The notes under the pieces: generated by a model
Databases searched by the model: none
The model's input: only the letters and a program-made list of their open reading frames with translations
Told to the model about the DNA's origin: nothing
Position numbers and translations under genes: made by a program
Shown here: positions 11,864 through 22,525 of the stretch, piece after piece
Layout: each line of letters begins with the position of its first letter
How positions within the stretch are numbered: position 1 is the first letter of the stretch
Assembly: GCA_033297075.1 (NCBI GenBank)
Contig: MU858199.1
Location: 1-64,000, forward strand
Length of the DNA stretch: 64,000 bases
Source of the DNA: Rhypophila decipiens
Lineage: Eukaryota; Ascomycota; Sordariomycetes; Sordariales; Naviculisporaceae
Direction: 5' to 3'

Positions 11864-13791
11864 ATGGGCTCCATAGACTCTCCACAGTCGAGACCGAAGC
11901 GCGTCCTCATGTTTACCAACTCTGAACACGGGCAAGCCAACGTCTATCTGGCTACGGGCTACGCCCTTGTTACTCTCCCAGACGAGGACGTCGAGGTGCA
12001 CTTTGCCTCTTTTGATCCCATCCAGAAATTCGTCACCACCACCACGGAACACGCCCAAGATGAGTACCAAAAGTCACACCCTCAACCGCAACATCCTTTC
12101 CGCCCCATCATTTTCCACAAGCTTGCCGGAATATCCATGGTGGCAGCATGGGAGACACCCGAGGTCTTGAACGAGCAAGCAAGCCTCAACTACCTCGAAG
12201 CCAACCAGAAATGGTGGACCATGCGTTCCCAGGTCGCCTCCATCATGCGACGGATGCATTTGTTGTTGCGAGTCATTCTTCCCTGGTCAGGCCCCGAGTT
12301 TGTCGAGATCTTTTGGTCAGCCATAGATATCGTGCACAACGTCCAGCCCGACATCGTGGCTGTGGATCCGGCTTTTGCCCCTGCGCTGACGGCACTGCGC
12401 CATATTGATGCAAAATTCGTCGTGCTGGCCCCAAATACCATCAAGGACTTTGCCATGCCTTTGCAGCCGAACGGGGAAGCGCTTTGGAAGTATCCCGTGT
12501 GCGTGCCCCCCTCTCCCCAGTCTTTCCCCTTCACGTCATTCCTTGACTGACCGTATGTCATGTCTTTGTGATTACAGAACAGGAAAGCCGTATGCCTACC
12601 CTGTCCCAGGCCACCAAATCGTCAACAACGTATTCCTCATCCTCCTCGCAATAATAATATCCTTCTTCTTTGACCACCGACGCAAAGCCATCCAAGACTA
12701 CGTACGTCTCCATGCAGACGGAGCCAAACTCACCACCTTGAACGACTTGTCCTTGACGCCCCATCTCATCTCTCGAAATTTGAAGTTTCTAGTGGCCAAT
12801 ACCAAGGAGATTGAGTTTCCTTTGCGCTTGATCCCCGGGCATATCATACCTTGTGGACCCATGATTCGGCCTGCCAAGGCGATCGGGGAGGTTGATCCTG
12901 ATCTGGATAGTTGGCTACGAGGTGCCGCCAAGACAGAGGAGGTAGGGCGACGAGAACAGGTTGGGACAGTCTATGTCAATTTGGGTACACATATGCGCTT
13001 CGACGAGGCGAGTGCGGTTGAACTGGCCAGGGGATTAAGAATTTTGCTGGACCATGCCGATGCTATGGCAGACTCTGTGGAGGGCAAGCTCAATGGTAAT
13101 GGTGATATGTCAGAGGAGAAAAAGAGTGGCAGAAGGCTGCAGGTCCTCTGGAAGCTGAGCAGACAACCGGGATGGGAAATGGGGCCGGAATCCAGGATCT
13201 ATGAGATACTAGGCAAGGAGATGGACGAGGACAGGGTCCGAATCGTCGACTGGATTGAAGCCGAGCCGACGGCGGTTTTGGACAGTGGTGGAGTTGTCTG
13301 TGTCGTTCACCACGGCGGTGCTAACTCGTTCTTGGAGACTTGTTGGTGAGTACTATTGATGCCCATTTCTACGACGAACGTTTGTTGACATGATATGATA
13401 CAGTGCCGGCATACCGCAGGTTGTCCTCCCCGCCTGGATGGACACATTTGACTTTGCCAGGCGAGCCGAGATCCTCAACATTGGTCGATGGGGCAACCAG
13501 ATCGCTGTTGGAAGGATCTGTGAAGGAACTGAGCTGGGTTCGATACTGGTAGATGTTCTCCTTGGTCCCCGCTCCTCTCTGTATGCCGAGAAGGCGAGGA
13601 AGATTGCCGAAATATGCCGTGAAGGGGGCGGTGGGCGAGTCAAAGCGGCAAGACACATCTTGGCTGAGATCGCAGCTGAGGAAGAGATGCATCAGAATGA
13701 TACCGAGGGACAAGTGGAAGACATGAACGTGGACGAGAAGGAGCCGTTGCTGATTGAGCATACCAACGGCAGGACGAATGGTCAATGTTAA
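11864..13791 (+). CDS. GT1-family UDP-glycosyltransferase
   Basis: Proposed join 11864..12498, 12578..13345, 13404..13791 (596 aa). Intron 1 (GTGCGT...TTACAG) and intron 2 (GTGAGT...ATACAG) keep frame and join YPV to TGKPYAYPVPG and ETC to CAGIPQVVLP. The start at ATGGGCTCC is preferred to the in-frame ATG at 11798 because RPKRVLMFTNSEHGQ, the glycosyltransferase N-terminal beta strand, follows closely. The C-terminal half holds the GT1 donor-binding signature: VHHGGANSFLETC near residue 458, then GIPQVVLPAWMDTFDFARR. A hydrophobic segment IVNNVFLILLAIIISFFF between the two lobes suggests membrane association, as in fungal sterol/lipid or xenobiotic UGTs. Acceptor unknown. No biosynthetic neighbours on the same strand. 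Confidence 0.88.
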
Positions 13792-13865
13792 AGCGGGAGT
13801 GCAGTAGCTAAGAAGTAAGAACGTGTATGCTGTCATTGTCTGCAGCCCGCCTGACTTCAAGTCAT

Positions 13866-14145
13866 TTGAACAAGCGGCTCATTTGCGTACAAGCGGCTCA
13901 TGAGATAAGCCGTTCACACCCATCGAGCACTCTAGAAGAAGGCTCGTTTGAGAATGAGCGGCGCACAACAATGAGCCCCTCAAGGCCTGTGAACTGCTCG
14001 TTGTCGTGCACCACTCAACCCCCATTGAGCTGCTCAAAAGCGTGAACCATTGCACTTGTCTGGGCGTCTCCTTATTCGCCCAGAGGTTTGAGCCGCTCAC
14101 GACAATGAGCCCTCTTCATACCGTACCCATACCGCTCATTGCCAC
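13866..14145. repeat. Island of short direct and inverted GAGC/GCTC repeats
   Basis: About 280 bp between the convergent glycosyltransferase and SurE genes. It contains two copies of acaagcggctcat 19 bp apart (13870, 13889), a CGGCT/AGCCG hairpin beginning in the second copy, a perfect odd palindrome ttgagctgctcaa (14025-14037), and an inverted pair gctcgttgtcgtg (about 13996) and cacgacaatgagc (about 14098) matching at 12 of 13 positions. No ORF is supported. It may be a decayed foldback/MITE element or a structured 3'-UTR region shared by two convergent genes. Confidence 0.5.
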
Positions 14146-14176
14146 CTGCATGGGGCGGCAAGGCTCCTATGTGCTA

Positions 14177-15243
14177 CTACAGGCAAGCCCAGCTCCCCCA
14201 ACCTTTCAGACTCTCAAGAACAGCAGTGTAATCCTTCACTGATGCAACTCCAAGATCCTCTGCGTTCACCATGCTCACCGAAATCAGACACTTTTTCTGA
14301 TTATCCTTTGAAAGAACTTCTCCCTCTGTTGGGATCCGTGAACAATTCCCCTGCCTCACGTCAGGTGCAACAGTGACATTGGTGAGTTTGGTGTACGCCA
14401 ACACCCATTTGAACTTGGAAGTGTCATTGCATCCCGTCGAACTGAGAGTCGCATCCGGAAAGTTGACATTCATCAAGGTACCCTTGGGCAAATAAGTACC
14501 GTTTATGCTGTCTGCCGCTTTGATGATCTGAAGGACCAGCGAGGTAGCCAGGCCGGCGTAGGTCTTGGCCACGACCAGGGCGTCCGAATTCTTTCCACCC
14601 AATTCCGGGTCGTTCCATCCAACATGTCGTCCAAAACTGCCTGAGAATCCGATAGCTGGGATGCCTCTCTTGGCTGCATATCGAGCTGCACCTACGGTGC
14701 CCGATATCGAGGCGGTGCTATCGCCGTTTGAGCCATAGTTGATGCCAGTGAGTGCCAATTCCGGCTTCAAGTTGCTGCCAAGACGCGAGAAGGCGTCCGA
14801 CGAGAAGTTGTCAATCCCCAGGCGCATAGAGGTGGCCGGGTACCCGTTCACCCAGTAAAGATAGGGATCTTCCGAGCCGTCTGTCTTGATGCCATGGCCG
14901 TGTCGCTTGCCCGGAGCTCCATGTGTGCTGTTGAACCGACACTCGCCTTGAGCTGGGGTCCGGAGGTCTCCTTCCGGGTCTGAGGTATCTCGTGAAGCTG
15001 GAGCGGGACTGGTCAGTAAGCCGAATCGGTTGGATTGAAGGTGGAATCGGGCGATTTACCGGTTCCGGACTTGTCATCGCACGGAGCAGAGACCAGAAGG
15101 TCGAAATACCCTGATGAGTTTAGAGTGTGGTAAAATTCGTAGAGATTTAGAGACCCGAGACCATCGTCATTGGAAAATATGATACGAGGGTTCCTGGCAC
15201 GGCAGAGCGGGGCCAGTGTCAAGAGCGTTAGGAAATGCATCAT
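14177..15243 (-). CDS. Secreted SurE-like acid phosphatase / 5'-nucleotidase
   Basis: Proposed complement join 14177..14997, 15060..15243 (334 aa). The intron (GTAAAT...ACTGAC...CTCCAG) restores frame between DKSGT and SRDTSDPEG. Residues 1-16 (MMHFLTLLTLAPLCRA) are a signal peptide. They are followed directly by the SurE metal site, IIFSNDDG at 21-28, whose two Asp bind the divalent cation. The later block GTVGAARYAAKRGIPAIGFSGSFG is the second hallmark of the family. Bacterial SurE proteins are cytosolic nucleotidases/exopolyphosphatases; secreted fungal homologues act as acid phosphatases. A second ATG three bases downstream of the first is equally possible as start. The gene is convergent with the UDP-glycosyltransferase, separated by the inverted-repeat island. 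Confidence 0.9.
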
Positions 15244-15724
15244 GATTGTCCTCAGAAGTTGGTGTTGATGGGCAACTAACCCCATACGTTTACTCGGACA
15301 CGACGCCTCAAGACTTTCTCTACGTTCCACCGGCGTGCTCGGAGACGAGTGGCCCACGTTGATGTGTCCCATGTATGGATAATCTCATCCCAAGGTGTCA
15401 CTCGGATAAACGTGTTCGTCATATCTCAAATCTTCCGCTCAGGCATGCAAGATCATGGTTACGGGCGTTCTCTGGTGACATCATACTGGCAAAATTAGAG
15501 CAGCAAATGGAGCCTATATAGACTCATATGGTGATATGTGGTACTCCAGATATAGCCTGTAACTGACATTGAGGTGTGCCACAGGTGGCCCTACCGCCCG
15601 CCCCGGCCTTGACAGCACAAGCCGATATTCACAGGTAAAGCAAGAAAAGGATGTGCCAACAGACCGCGGCTCAACTTACGTAGCTAAGCTAGTGGAACAA
15701 ACATGAAAAGAGGCTTCAAGAGCC
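15244..15724. other. Intergenic
   Basis: No coding sequence supported. It separates the SurE start from the stop of the phenol hydroxylase-like gene. A tatata element at 15515-15520 lies about 270 bp upstream of the SurE ATG and may or may not be its TATA box. Confidence 0.5.
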
Positions 15725-17828
15725 TCACGCCCTCAAGACCAGACATCCGGCAAAGTATCTCTCCAGATGTTCAAAATCGTCCAGCTCGCCAACCCAAGCA
15801 ACGTATTGATCAGGCCTCACAACTACAACGCACCCTCTCTCCCTGTCGACGCCATAGTTCTTGTACGCGTCGCCATAGCCCTCGTGGTAGCTCACGTCGT
15901 CGACAAACACCTTGTCGTAGTCCCATCCACGATGAGGATCAAGCGGATGCAAGATTGCAGGAAAGTCCCGCAACAGTTCCGTATCAACCCTCTTGGACGA
16001 GTGGATGGTCAGGACCTCAATGACGCCATCGATGGCCTGACCCTCTGGTGTAGCTCGATGGAGGAAGCTAGCAGGCGCATCCAGCAGCTCGCAGAACTTG
16101 TCCACTCGTGCCTTTTGCTCGGGCTTGAGAATGTCACCAGCAAAGAGCACGACCCTGAACCGGCCATCTGCTTTGAGCCGCTCTTGGAAATGCCATGGTC
16201 GGGCATCTGCTTGGTTCAGGACCTTGAAGCTGTTGAACCGCATGCCAACAGGCAGTCCCGTGGCCAGCGCTTGCTTCTTCTCGAAATCCTCTTGCTCAGC
16301 TGCATCGCCTGGCTTGGCAACAATGGTACTCGGTCCGTAGTTGACACTCAACCCAGAGGCAAACATATTACCCTTGAGGAAGGCGTCCTTGAACTCTTCC
16401 ATGCTGACTCCCTCGGCGTCCATGACGTCCTTGGCTGGCCGTCCGCTGAACAGACGACTGAACTTGTGATCAAAGTCAATAAGGTCCTGTGCGATCTGTC
16501 TCCTTTCGCTTTGGTAGCTCGACAAGATGCTCCTCTTGGCAATGCCCTGGGCCACAAGCCCGACCTTCCAGCCGAGGTTGTAGCAGTCCTGCATCGAGAC
16601 GTTCATGCCTTGGCCAGCCTTGGGGCTGTGGGTATGGACAGCATCGCCAGCGAGGAAGACACGATTGTGTGCATCGAACGAGGTGCCTACCCTCTGGCCA
16701 ATCTGGTAGGCAGTCCACCAATCACAGTACTCGTAGTCGATCTTGTAAGGGGCTAGGATCTTTTGCGCGGCCGAGAAGATGATGTCTGGCGTGATTTTGG
16801 ATCGGTCGGCTCGACCCGAGGCATCAGGTGTGACCTCCTTGAGCTGGATGTACAGCCGGACCATCTTGTTTTCGCGCGGGATGACCATCAGACTGCCGTT
16901 CTTAGCGGAATGGATGGCGCATCGCATGCGGATGTCGGGAAAGTCGGTGAAGGGGATGATGTCCATGACACCCCAGATAAAGTCGGTTGCTTCGCCGACG
17001 AGTTCGAACCCGAGAGCCCGTCGTGTCCAGCTGCGCGCGCCGTCGCAGCCAATGACATACTTGGCGTGGACGATTTCGGTAGCTCCAGCCCGTGCAGCGC
17101 TCTTCTTGATCAGATCTGCCTCGTCGTCTTCGTTGATGAGGTTACTCCGGAACAGTCCATCCGCGACTTTGCTGCCAGTAATCTGCTGCTGTGGCGTCGC
17201 CTCCTCCGCGCTCAGCGTTCGCAGCTTCACCGTCACAGGATAGGCCTCGTCATCGTCCACCTTGTCGGCGTCAATCTCCAACGACTCGGGCAGAACACCC
17301 CTCTCGACATGGATCGTATCGCCCGAATATTTCTTGATGTTGTCCAGGAAGAATCGCTCAATCCGTCCTTGGTGCAGGACAATCTGCTGAAAGCGCGACA
17401 AGCCCACGATGGTGTCGGGGATACGATCCGACCGTCGGATCACGCCGTCCTGGCCGGGATTCCACATGCAAATCTCAATCATGTGGTGGGCTTCTTTCCA
17501 GGCCCGATCGCCGAATCCGAGGCTGTCAAAAATCTCGAGACTCCGGCATTGGAGGCCGTCTGCTTGGCCGCTGAATATCTTGGTGTTGCGCTTGTCCACG
17601 ATGCGGGCTTTAACGCCCATGTGGGCCATCCAGGCGGCTGCCATGAGCCTGTAGGTTTCATGTCAGTGGTCAACTCTTGTTGGATGAGCAGGCGATGAAG
17701 GGACCATATTACCCGGAAGGGCCAGCACCGATGATGAGCCTGCGACATGTTAGCTACAGTGGTCAATAGGCAAAGATGCAAGAGAGTTGGACTTGCACAT
17801 CGGTCTTGGACTCGGTCGGTTCCGTCAT
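15725..17828 (-). CDS. FAD-dependent phenol 2-monooxygenase-like hydroxylase
   Basis: Proposed complement join 15725..17648, 17713..17739, 17797..17828 (660 aa, the usual length for yeast-type phenol hydroxylase). Exon 1 encodes MTEPTESKTD plus two bases. Exon 2 is a 27-nt microexon carrying the FAD dinucleotide motif IIGAGPSG. Intron 1 (17740-17796) has a GC donor (GCAAGT) with a CGCAG acceptor; a GT reading does not keep frame. The large exon holds the second FAD/NADPH motif VIGCDGARSWTRRALG, the ribityl-binding GD motif RVFLAGDAVHTHSPKAGQG and a C-terminal thioredoxin-like dimerisation domain. The family hydroxylates phenols ortho to the OH using NADPH and O2. Role here: aromatic catabolism or detoxification, possibly tailoring. 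The SDR downstream of its promoter is on the same strand. Confidence 0.9.
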
Positions 17829-18853
17829 CTCGAACCTGATAAAGCTATGGATCGTTGAGCCGGATAGTGTTCTGAACTTCTGGTACCAAAGTTGGAAAAG
17901 GAGCAAAGTTATTGCAGAGACAGTAGACGGTACCGGGGGAAGACTGGAGCCGGGAGTAAGAAGCGGGAACGAGCTGTCAAGACCCCACGACCTGGTTACG
18001 AGCTGCCCGTCAACATGTCCCAATACACGCCGCAGAGCTGCTGTTTCTTCCTGCCAAGATCTACCCCAAGGGCAAGGGTTCAAGAGACCTTACTGGTCAG
18101 GAGTTGCCAACGGAAAATCTCTTGCAGAATATGCCATGCATGGGATGCAGGAGAAATACTCAAGTAAAGAACTCTGCAGCTTCGACCTCCTCTGCCAAAG
18201 AAGTATAAGAAGTCACAGGTTTACAGACTGGACTAGCTCAAGAATGGGTAACCCGTAATTGCGTGCTAAATCTCTGGGCATTTGACCTCTCTTGCGGTCT
18301 GATCCGGGAAGCTAAACCCGGGACGAGACCACTCATCGGCGGTAATTACGATCTCCGACGCCAGCTTACCCCTCTCTTGTTGACAGAGGCCGATGTTACT
18401 TGAAGATGGGATGAGGTATCATGATTCCCCCATGGAGAAGCAGCACTTTATTACCGGCCTAGCGCCCAATAGATACTGCAAGTAGCTAGTATCCACCTTA
18501 ATGAGTGCAGCTCTGCTGGTTTAGATATGCCCGAGAAGGAATGATGCTTGAGTGAAATCTGGAATAAGAAGCTAACCACCGAAGCACAAGACCAAACGAA
18601 GATAGGCGTCACCGAACAACGTATTTGGCTTTATACAAGATCGAATAATGAGGGGTTTTAAAGGTACTTTCCAGCACCAACTTGCAATATGGTGGTGACA
18701 ACGAAACCAAGATGGAAATAATACGTAAACACCTTGTCCAAGGAACAGCAGGGATATAAACTCGCCCAAAAACCAACCTGATAACGCGTCGAAAACACCG
18801 GCATTAAACCCCAGCAAGTCTCCCAGCACCCAATATCCTACGTGTATGCCAAT
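17829..18853. other. Intergenic, 1.0 kb
   Basis: Small ORFs near 17763-18258 overlap the first exon of the hydroxylase gene and show no domain. The interval should hold the hydroxylase promoter and the 3' end of the SDR transcript. Nothing else recognised. Confidence 0.5.
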
Positions 18854-19882
18854 CTAAGTCATAGCCTTGATTCTCTCCAGCTCCTCGAGGGTATGCTCCC
18901 AAATCTTGGCATCAATTCCCTCGTCGCGGTATGGCTTCAACACGCCATGGCTGAAAACAGGCTCACACTTGCCATTGACCGTGTAAGCGCCGCTCCCCTT
19001 CTTCCCATCTGATCCTACCGCCACAACCTCTCCGCCTTTCTCGCCGACTTCAGCGGGCGCAAATCGCGCATCAACAGCCTCCCACAAATGCCTCTCTCCG
19101 CTCTCCTCGGGCGAAATCGCCACGAGCCTAAACACGGTCGGACCAATGACTTTGTTCATGAAGAACGCAAACGCCGACGGAAAATGCTCGGCGTTGAAGA
19201 TGTTCGACCTGACCACCCCAGGATGGCCGTGGATAAAAGTCACCTTGGGATGATCCCTCGCCAGCCGCTCAAAAGACAGCGTCATGTAAGTAGTCGCCGC
19301 AACGAGGGCGGGAATGGCCCCGCTGTTCTGCGGCTCGCGGAGTCCAAGATCGGAAGGAATGATTTTCCCTTCTGAGCCGGCATTGTAAACGGATATCACG
19401 CGCGGCCTGGGGAACGTGTTGGCTGACTTTTCGAGCAAGGGGAGCAGGTCCAGGATGAAGCGAACACGTCCGTAGTAACGGATTGCCGTGATCTTGTCGA
19501 GACCTTCGGAGGACTCGTTCCGCGCACGGAGGGTTAGGTATCCTTGAGAGAGAAAGAGAATGTCGATGTGCGAGGTTTCTTGGGAGAGAATTTGTGAGGT
19601 GGCCTGGCTGACTTGCTTGAGGAGAGTCAAGTCGCTGGCTACAACGGGGATATACGTCCCTTTGGCATTGACGTTCTTTTGGAGGTCGGCGATGATGGCG
19701 CTCAGAGTAGTCTCGTTGCGGCCGACTATGTAAATCTTGGGCGAGGGTGTGTATTCGGCCAGCTTGTAGAGGAAGCCTTTGCCAATGCCGTTGGTGCCAC
19801 CGACCACCACCGCGGTGAGATTGGCTGGTGCGTTGGTCTTGAGATCCGCAAGGGTCTTTTTGATGGTTGAGGCGTTGACCAT
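18854..19882 (-). CDS. Short-chain dehydrogenase/reductase-like protein, atypical active site
   Basis: Single exon, 342 aa, start in strong context (cttcaccATGGTC). The Rossmann fold is clear: AVVVGGTNGIGKG at 24-36 is the TGxxxGIG cofactor motif with G in place of T, followed by YIVGRNE (NADP-type Arg) and VASDLT. The usual catalytic YxxxK is not present in the expected place: the aligned segment TTYMTLSFERLA has Tyr but Ser instead of Lys. HGHPGVVRSN follows as in related fungal SDRs. Oxidoreductase activity is therefore uncertain. Its substrate is unknown. It lies head-on behind the phenol hydroxylase-like gene on the same strand, so a joint role in aromatic metabolism is possible but unproven. 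Confidence 0.82.
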   Translation of the reverse strand: MVNASTIKKTLADLKTNAPANLTAVVVGGTNGIGKGFLYKLAEYTPSPKIYIVGRNETTLSAIIADLQKNVNAKGTYIPVVASDLTLLKQVSQATSQILSQETSHIDILFLSQGYLTLRARNESSEGLDKITAIRYYGRVRFILDLLPLLEKSANTFPRPRVISVYNAGSEGKIIPSDLGLREPQNSGAIPALVAATTYMTLSFERLARDHPKVTFIHGHPGVVRSNIFNAEHFPSAFAFFMNKVIGPTVFRLVAISPEESGERHLWEAVDARFAPAEVGEKGGEVVAVGSDGKKGSGAYTVNGKCEPVFSHGVLKPYRDEGIDAKIWEHTLEELERIKAMT

Positions 19883-19956
19883 GGTGAAGTGCTTAGGGTC
19901 AGAAGTAGTGATGGGTTTGAGTGGTAAATGATGTTTGCAGTGGTTGGAAAGCGACC

Positions 19957-19963
19957 TTTTATA
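19957..19963 (-). promoter_or_regulatory. TATA box of SDR gene
   Basis: On the minus strand this reads TATAAAA, about 75 bp before the SDR ATG, a consensus TATA box at a sensible distance. Confidence 0.6.
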
Positions 19964-20502
19964 CTGGCGTCGACCATGGACGAGATAGCATCACTGCAAG
20001 AGATCGCTAGCAGAATCTGTGACGTGACCCTGGTGTAAAATCTCATGACCCCACCTTCATTGTTCCATTGGAGATTAGTCACGCCATGCCATGTTTCAAG
20101 CAGGGAAAACGAGCAATGAGCGATCCAAAAGCGGGATGGGCCATTGTTTCTTGTCCAATAGAATACAGTGGTATTTCGTGAGATAGCTCGCCGATCTCGA
20201 GGTCCAGTGATAAGTAAAGAACCACCCGGGGGCAAATGCCACCATCGCTACCTGCCATCGCCGAGTTGGCCCGGCTGCCTACTCCCGTCTTACCATACTC
20301 CGTACCTGCAGATACCGTAAGTCCGTACCAAAAGGCCCTTCGCTAGCAGTGATTTAGAGTGCTGACACGTCACGTCCGACCAAGTCTCGGATTATCCGGG
20401 GAGATCTCGGAGTTAACAAAGATGCATTACTAACACTACATTAGGGGCTCGTACTCATATCAGACTCAATGTTCAGAGCCTGCGAGACAACGCCTACTAT
20501 TA
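19964..20502. other. Intergenic
   Basis: Lies between the SDR promoter and the stop of the DUF2235 gene. No coding sequence supported. Confidence 0.5.
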
Positions 20503-21903
20503 TTAGGGCACAGGCCTCCCGGTCCTCAACGCCCATGTCCACGGCGTCTTGCTCGGATACCGCTTCTCAGTCACCTCGCCCAGCTGAGCAACAGATCCCG
20601 CCAGAGGAATACTCGAGTCAGGCCGATGAAGGGGATACACATTGGCCTTGTCATCGGGGATCAACCTGTCCCTTCTGTCAAAGAACAACTCCCAGAGACC
20701 CAAGCTTCCGGCCACGAACAAGACTATCGCTCCGATCCGACTCCCAAACGGCCCATACTCGATGATGCGATCATAGACATCACCGCTTCCCACCATGGCC
20801 CGGTGTGTATATGCTCCAGCGCCATCCGCCATGCCGCCCGCGAGATTCGCCATCTCAGAGGTCAGCACTGACTGCGGTATCAGAACATGACCAAGGTCGT
20901 GTCGATCAATCCTCTGCAGCATCTTCCAGAGAGCCAGATCCGACAGGACCGTATTCGGCTCAATGATCTTGCCACTCCCCAGGATGGGGATGCTCGCAAT
21001 CAGGCCGGCCAACCTCTCCCACAGTCCCGAACCAGTCCTGAAGAACTGGAATCTCTGCCTTCCGAGATCATAATGCACGCCGGGAATCCATTCCTGGTCA
21101 ATCCCGACCTGGTTCTTATCCCCTTTCCTCCGGGCCAGACAGGGTTGGAAGACGTAGAACCGATCATGCAATGACACCAAATGGCACACATCCTGCACCA
21201 CCGACGAGACGATGTCATCATGAAACTGCGGCCACTCGAAGCCGACACCTCCCTTCAGCTGTGGAATTCCCAGTGAGCCCACCGTGTCGAACAAGCCCAT
21301 GAACCTGACGGGCGGCGTCAGTCTCTCCTCGCCCTGCCTCTCGTCCCCGATCAAGGGCCAAGACATGCGTCTCCGGAAGTCCCTCATCTGCCGGCTATGG
21401 GGCTTATTGATCTCGTCGTCCGACTTCCAGATTTTATAGATTTCCTGACACAGCATGTCTGTCTCTCCGTCGTCAAGCCCGTCCCGCTTGATGATGCCGC
21501 AATTGTTGATCATGCCGGCGACGCATCGCACCGTGTATGCGCCACGGCTCAGCCCAAACATCCAAATCTCATGCTCAGGCGACGTGTAGTGATTGACAAT
21601 GTACTTGTACACGGCGATGCATTCCGCCGCAAGATCTTGACCAGTGACGCCGTTGAAGAGGTAGTCCAGAAAGGACGAGCCTAGACCGACGCCGTGGCGG
21701 TACCGAACGCAAACTTGCTTATGCGGAGGTGCATCGGGGTCGTATTGACGGAAGCACGGCTCTTCCGTGTCGGCGTTGGGGATGTTGACGCCGAAGAGCT
21801 TGGCCAGGAGGTAGATGTTGGTTCGCGTGCCGGTTTCGCGGCCGCACCAGGTTCCATCGCAAAGGAGGACAATGCGTGGATTCGTGGTGGGGTGTGAGTT
21901 CAT
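20503..21903 (-). CDS. DUF2235 (Tle1-like) alpha/beta hydrolase
   Basis: Single exon, 466 aa. It begins with IVLLCDGTWCGRETGTRTN (residues 11-29), the diagnostic N-terminal block of DUF2235, and has the nucleophile elbow FGLSRGAYTVR with Ser119 in GxSxG. Further conserved blocks, RYRHGVGLGSS and VKFxGLFDTVGSLGIP-like sequence (MGLFDTVGSLG), support the family. In bacteria the same fold is the Tle1 phospholipase of type VI secretion; fungal members are widespread, mostly uncharacterised, and presumed intracellular lipases/esterases. No signal peptide. The C-terminal 80 residues include a hydrophobic stretch, IGAIVLFVAGSLGLWELFF, that may be a membrane anchor. Confidence 0.87.
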   Translation of the reverse strand: MNSHPTTNPRIVLLCDGTWCGRETGTRTNIYLLAKLFGVNIPNADTEEPCFRQYDPDAPPHKQVCVRYRHGVGLGSSFLDYLFNGVTGQDLAAECIAVYKYIVNHYTSPEHEIWMFGLSRGAYTVRCVAGMINNCGIIKRDGLDDGETDMLCQEIYKIWKSDDEINKPHSRQMRDFRRRMSWPLIGDERQGEERLTPPVRFMGLFDTVGSLGIPQLKGGVGFEWPQFHDDIVSSVVQDVCHLVSLHDRFYVFQPCLARRKGDKNQVGIDQEWIPGVHYDLGRQRFQFFRTGSGLWERLAGLIASIPILGSGKIIEPNTVLSDLALWKMLQRIDRHDLGHVLIPQSVLTSEMANLAGGMADGAGAYTHRAMVGSGDVYDRIIEYGPFGSRIGAIVLFVAGSLGLWELFFDRRDRLIPDDKANVYPLHRPDSSIPLAGSVAQLGEVTEKRYPSKTPWTWALRTGRPVP

Positions 21904-22411
21904 TATGATATATGATGAGGATGGGTTTAGGCGATATAAATGTTTATTGGATAACTGCTGCGATCATTGAACCAGGTCGGTCGGATGGAGGGAAGAGAGT
22001 GTTTACTCGTTAAAGAAGATGCAACATTTTGATGAGAATAAAAGGAAAAGAAAAGGAAGGGGAGGCAGAAAACAGTCGAACCTTCCCCGGGCCCTGGGCC
22101 GGATGCGTCTTGTGATGTCCCGAGTCATCGTGGATGGTGGTGGGCAATGTGACTGCCACAATGGAAACTGACGACACCACCAAAAAAAAAGTGCCGGGCG
22201 GACCAACAGCTAGCTGAACAAACGAATTGTCGGCGGTTGCGGGCTTGATCCGGTCACTGTGTGCCTGCATTCGGCCGTAGGCAACGGAGAACAATGGAGT
22301 CAGCTACCATAAAGGTTGTTGCCACAATGGCAAAAAGGGGTGACAGGAGCCGGTGAAGGGCTTCTTTCATGTGCAAAAATGAAGAGTACAATTAAAATGG
22401 CAAAATATAAT
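21904..22411. other. Intergenic
   Basis: Promoter side of the DUF2235 gene and 3' flank of tRNA-Leu. It contains an A9 run near 22182. No ORF supported. Confidence 0.5.
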
Positions 22412-22525
22412 TGACAAGAGTGGGATTCGAACCCACGCCCTTTCGGACCACGGAATCCATGCGAAACAGATTGTAATCAAGGTAACACCTTAACGTGGCG
22501 CCTTAGACCGCTCGGCCATCTTGCC
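22412..22525 (-). tRNA. tRNA-Leu (AAG anticodon) with 34-nt intron
   Basis: The minus-strand sequence folds as a class II tRNA. The acceptor GGCAAGA pairs with TCTTGTC plus discriminator A, the D arm is typical of Leu (GGCCGAGCGGTCTAAGGC), the anticodon stem is CCACG/CGTGG, and the T arm is GTGGG-TTCGAAT-CCCAC. The loop TTAAGG places AAG (22489-22491) as anticodon. A 34-nt intron at 22454-22487 starts one base 3' of the anticodon and contains ACCTT, which can pair with the anticodon region (AAGGT) as in typical nuclear pre-tRNAs. CCA is not encoded. Confidence 0.93.

Noticed and set aside
15767..17698. Plus-strand ORFs of 329 and 311 codons
   Set aside because: Antisense shadows of the phenol hydroxylase-like gene, whose motifs and length match the family.
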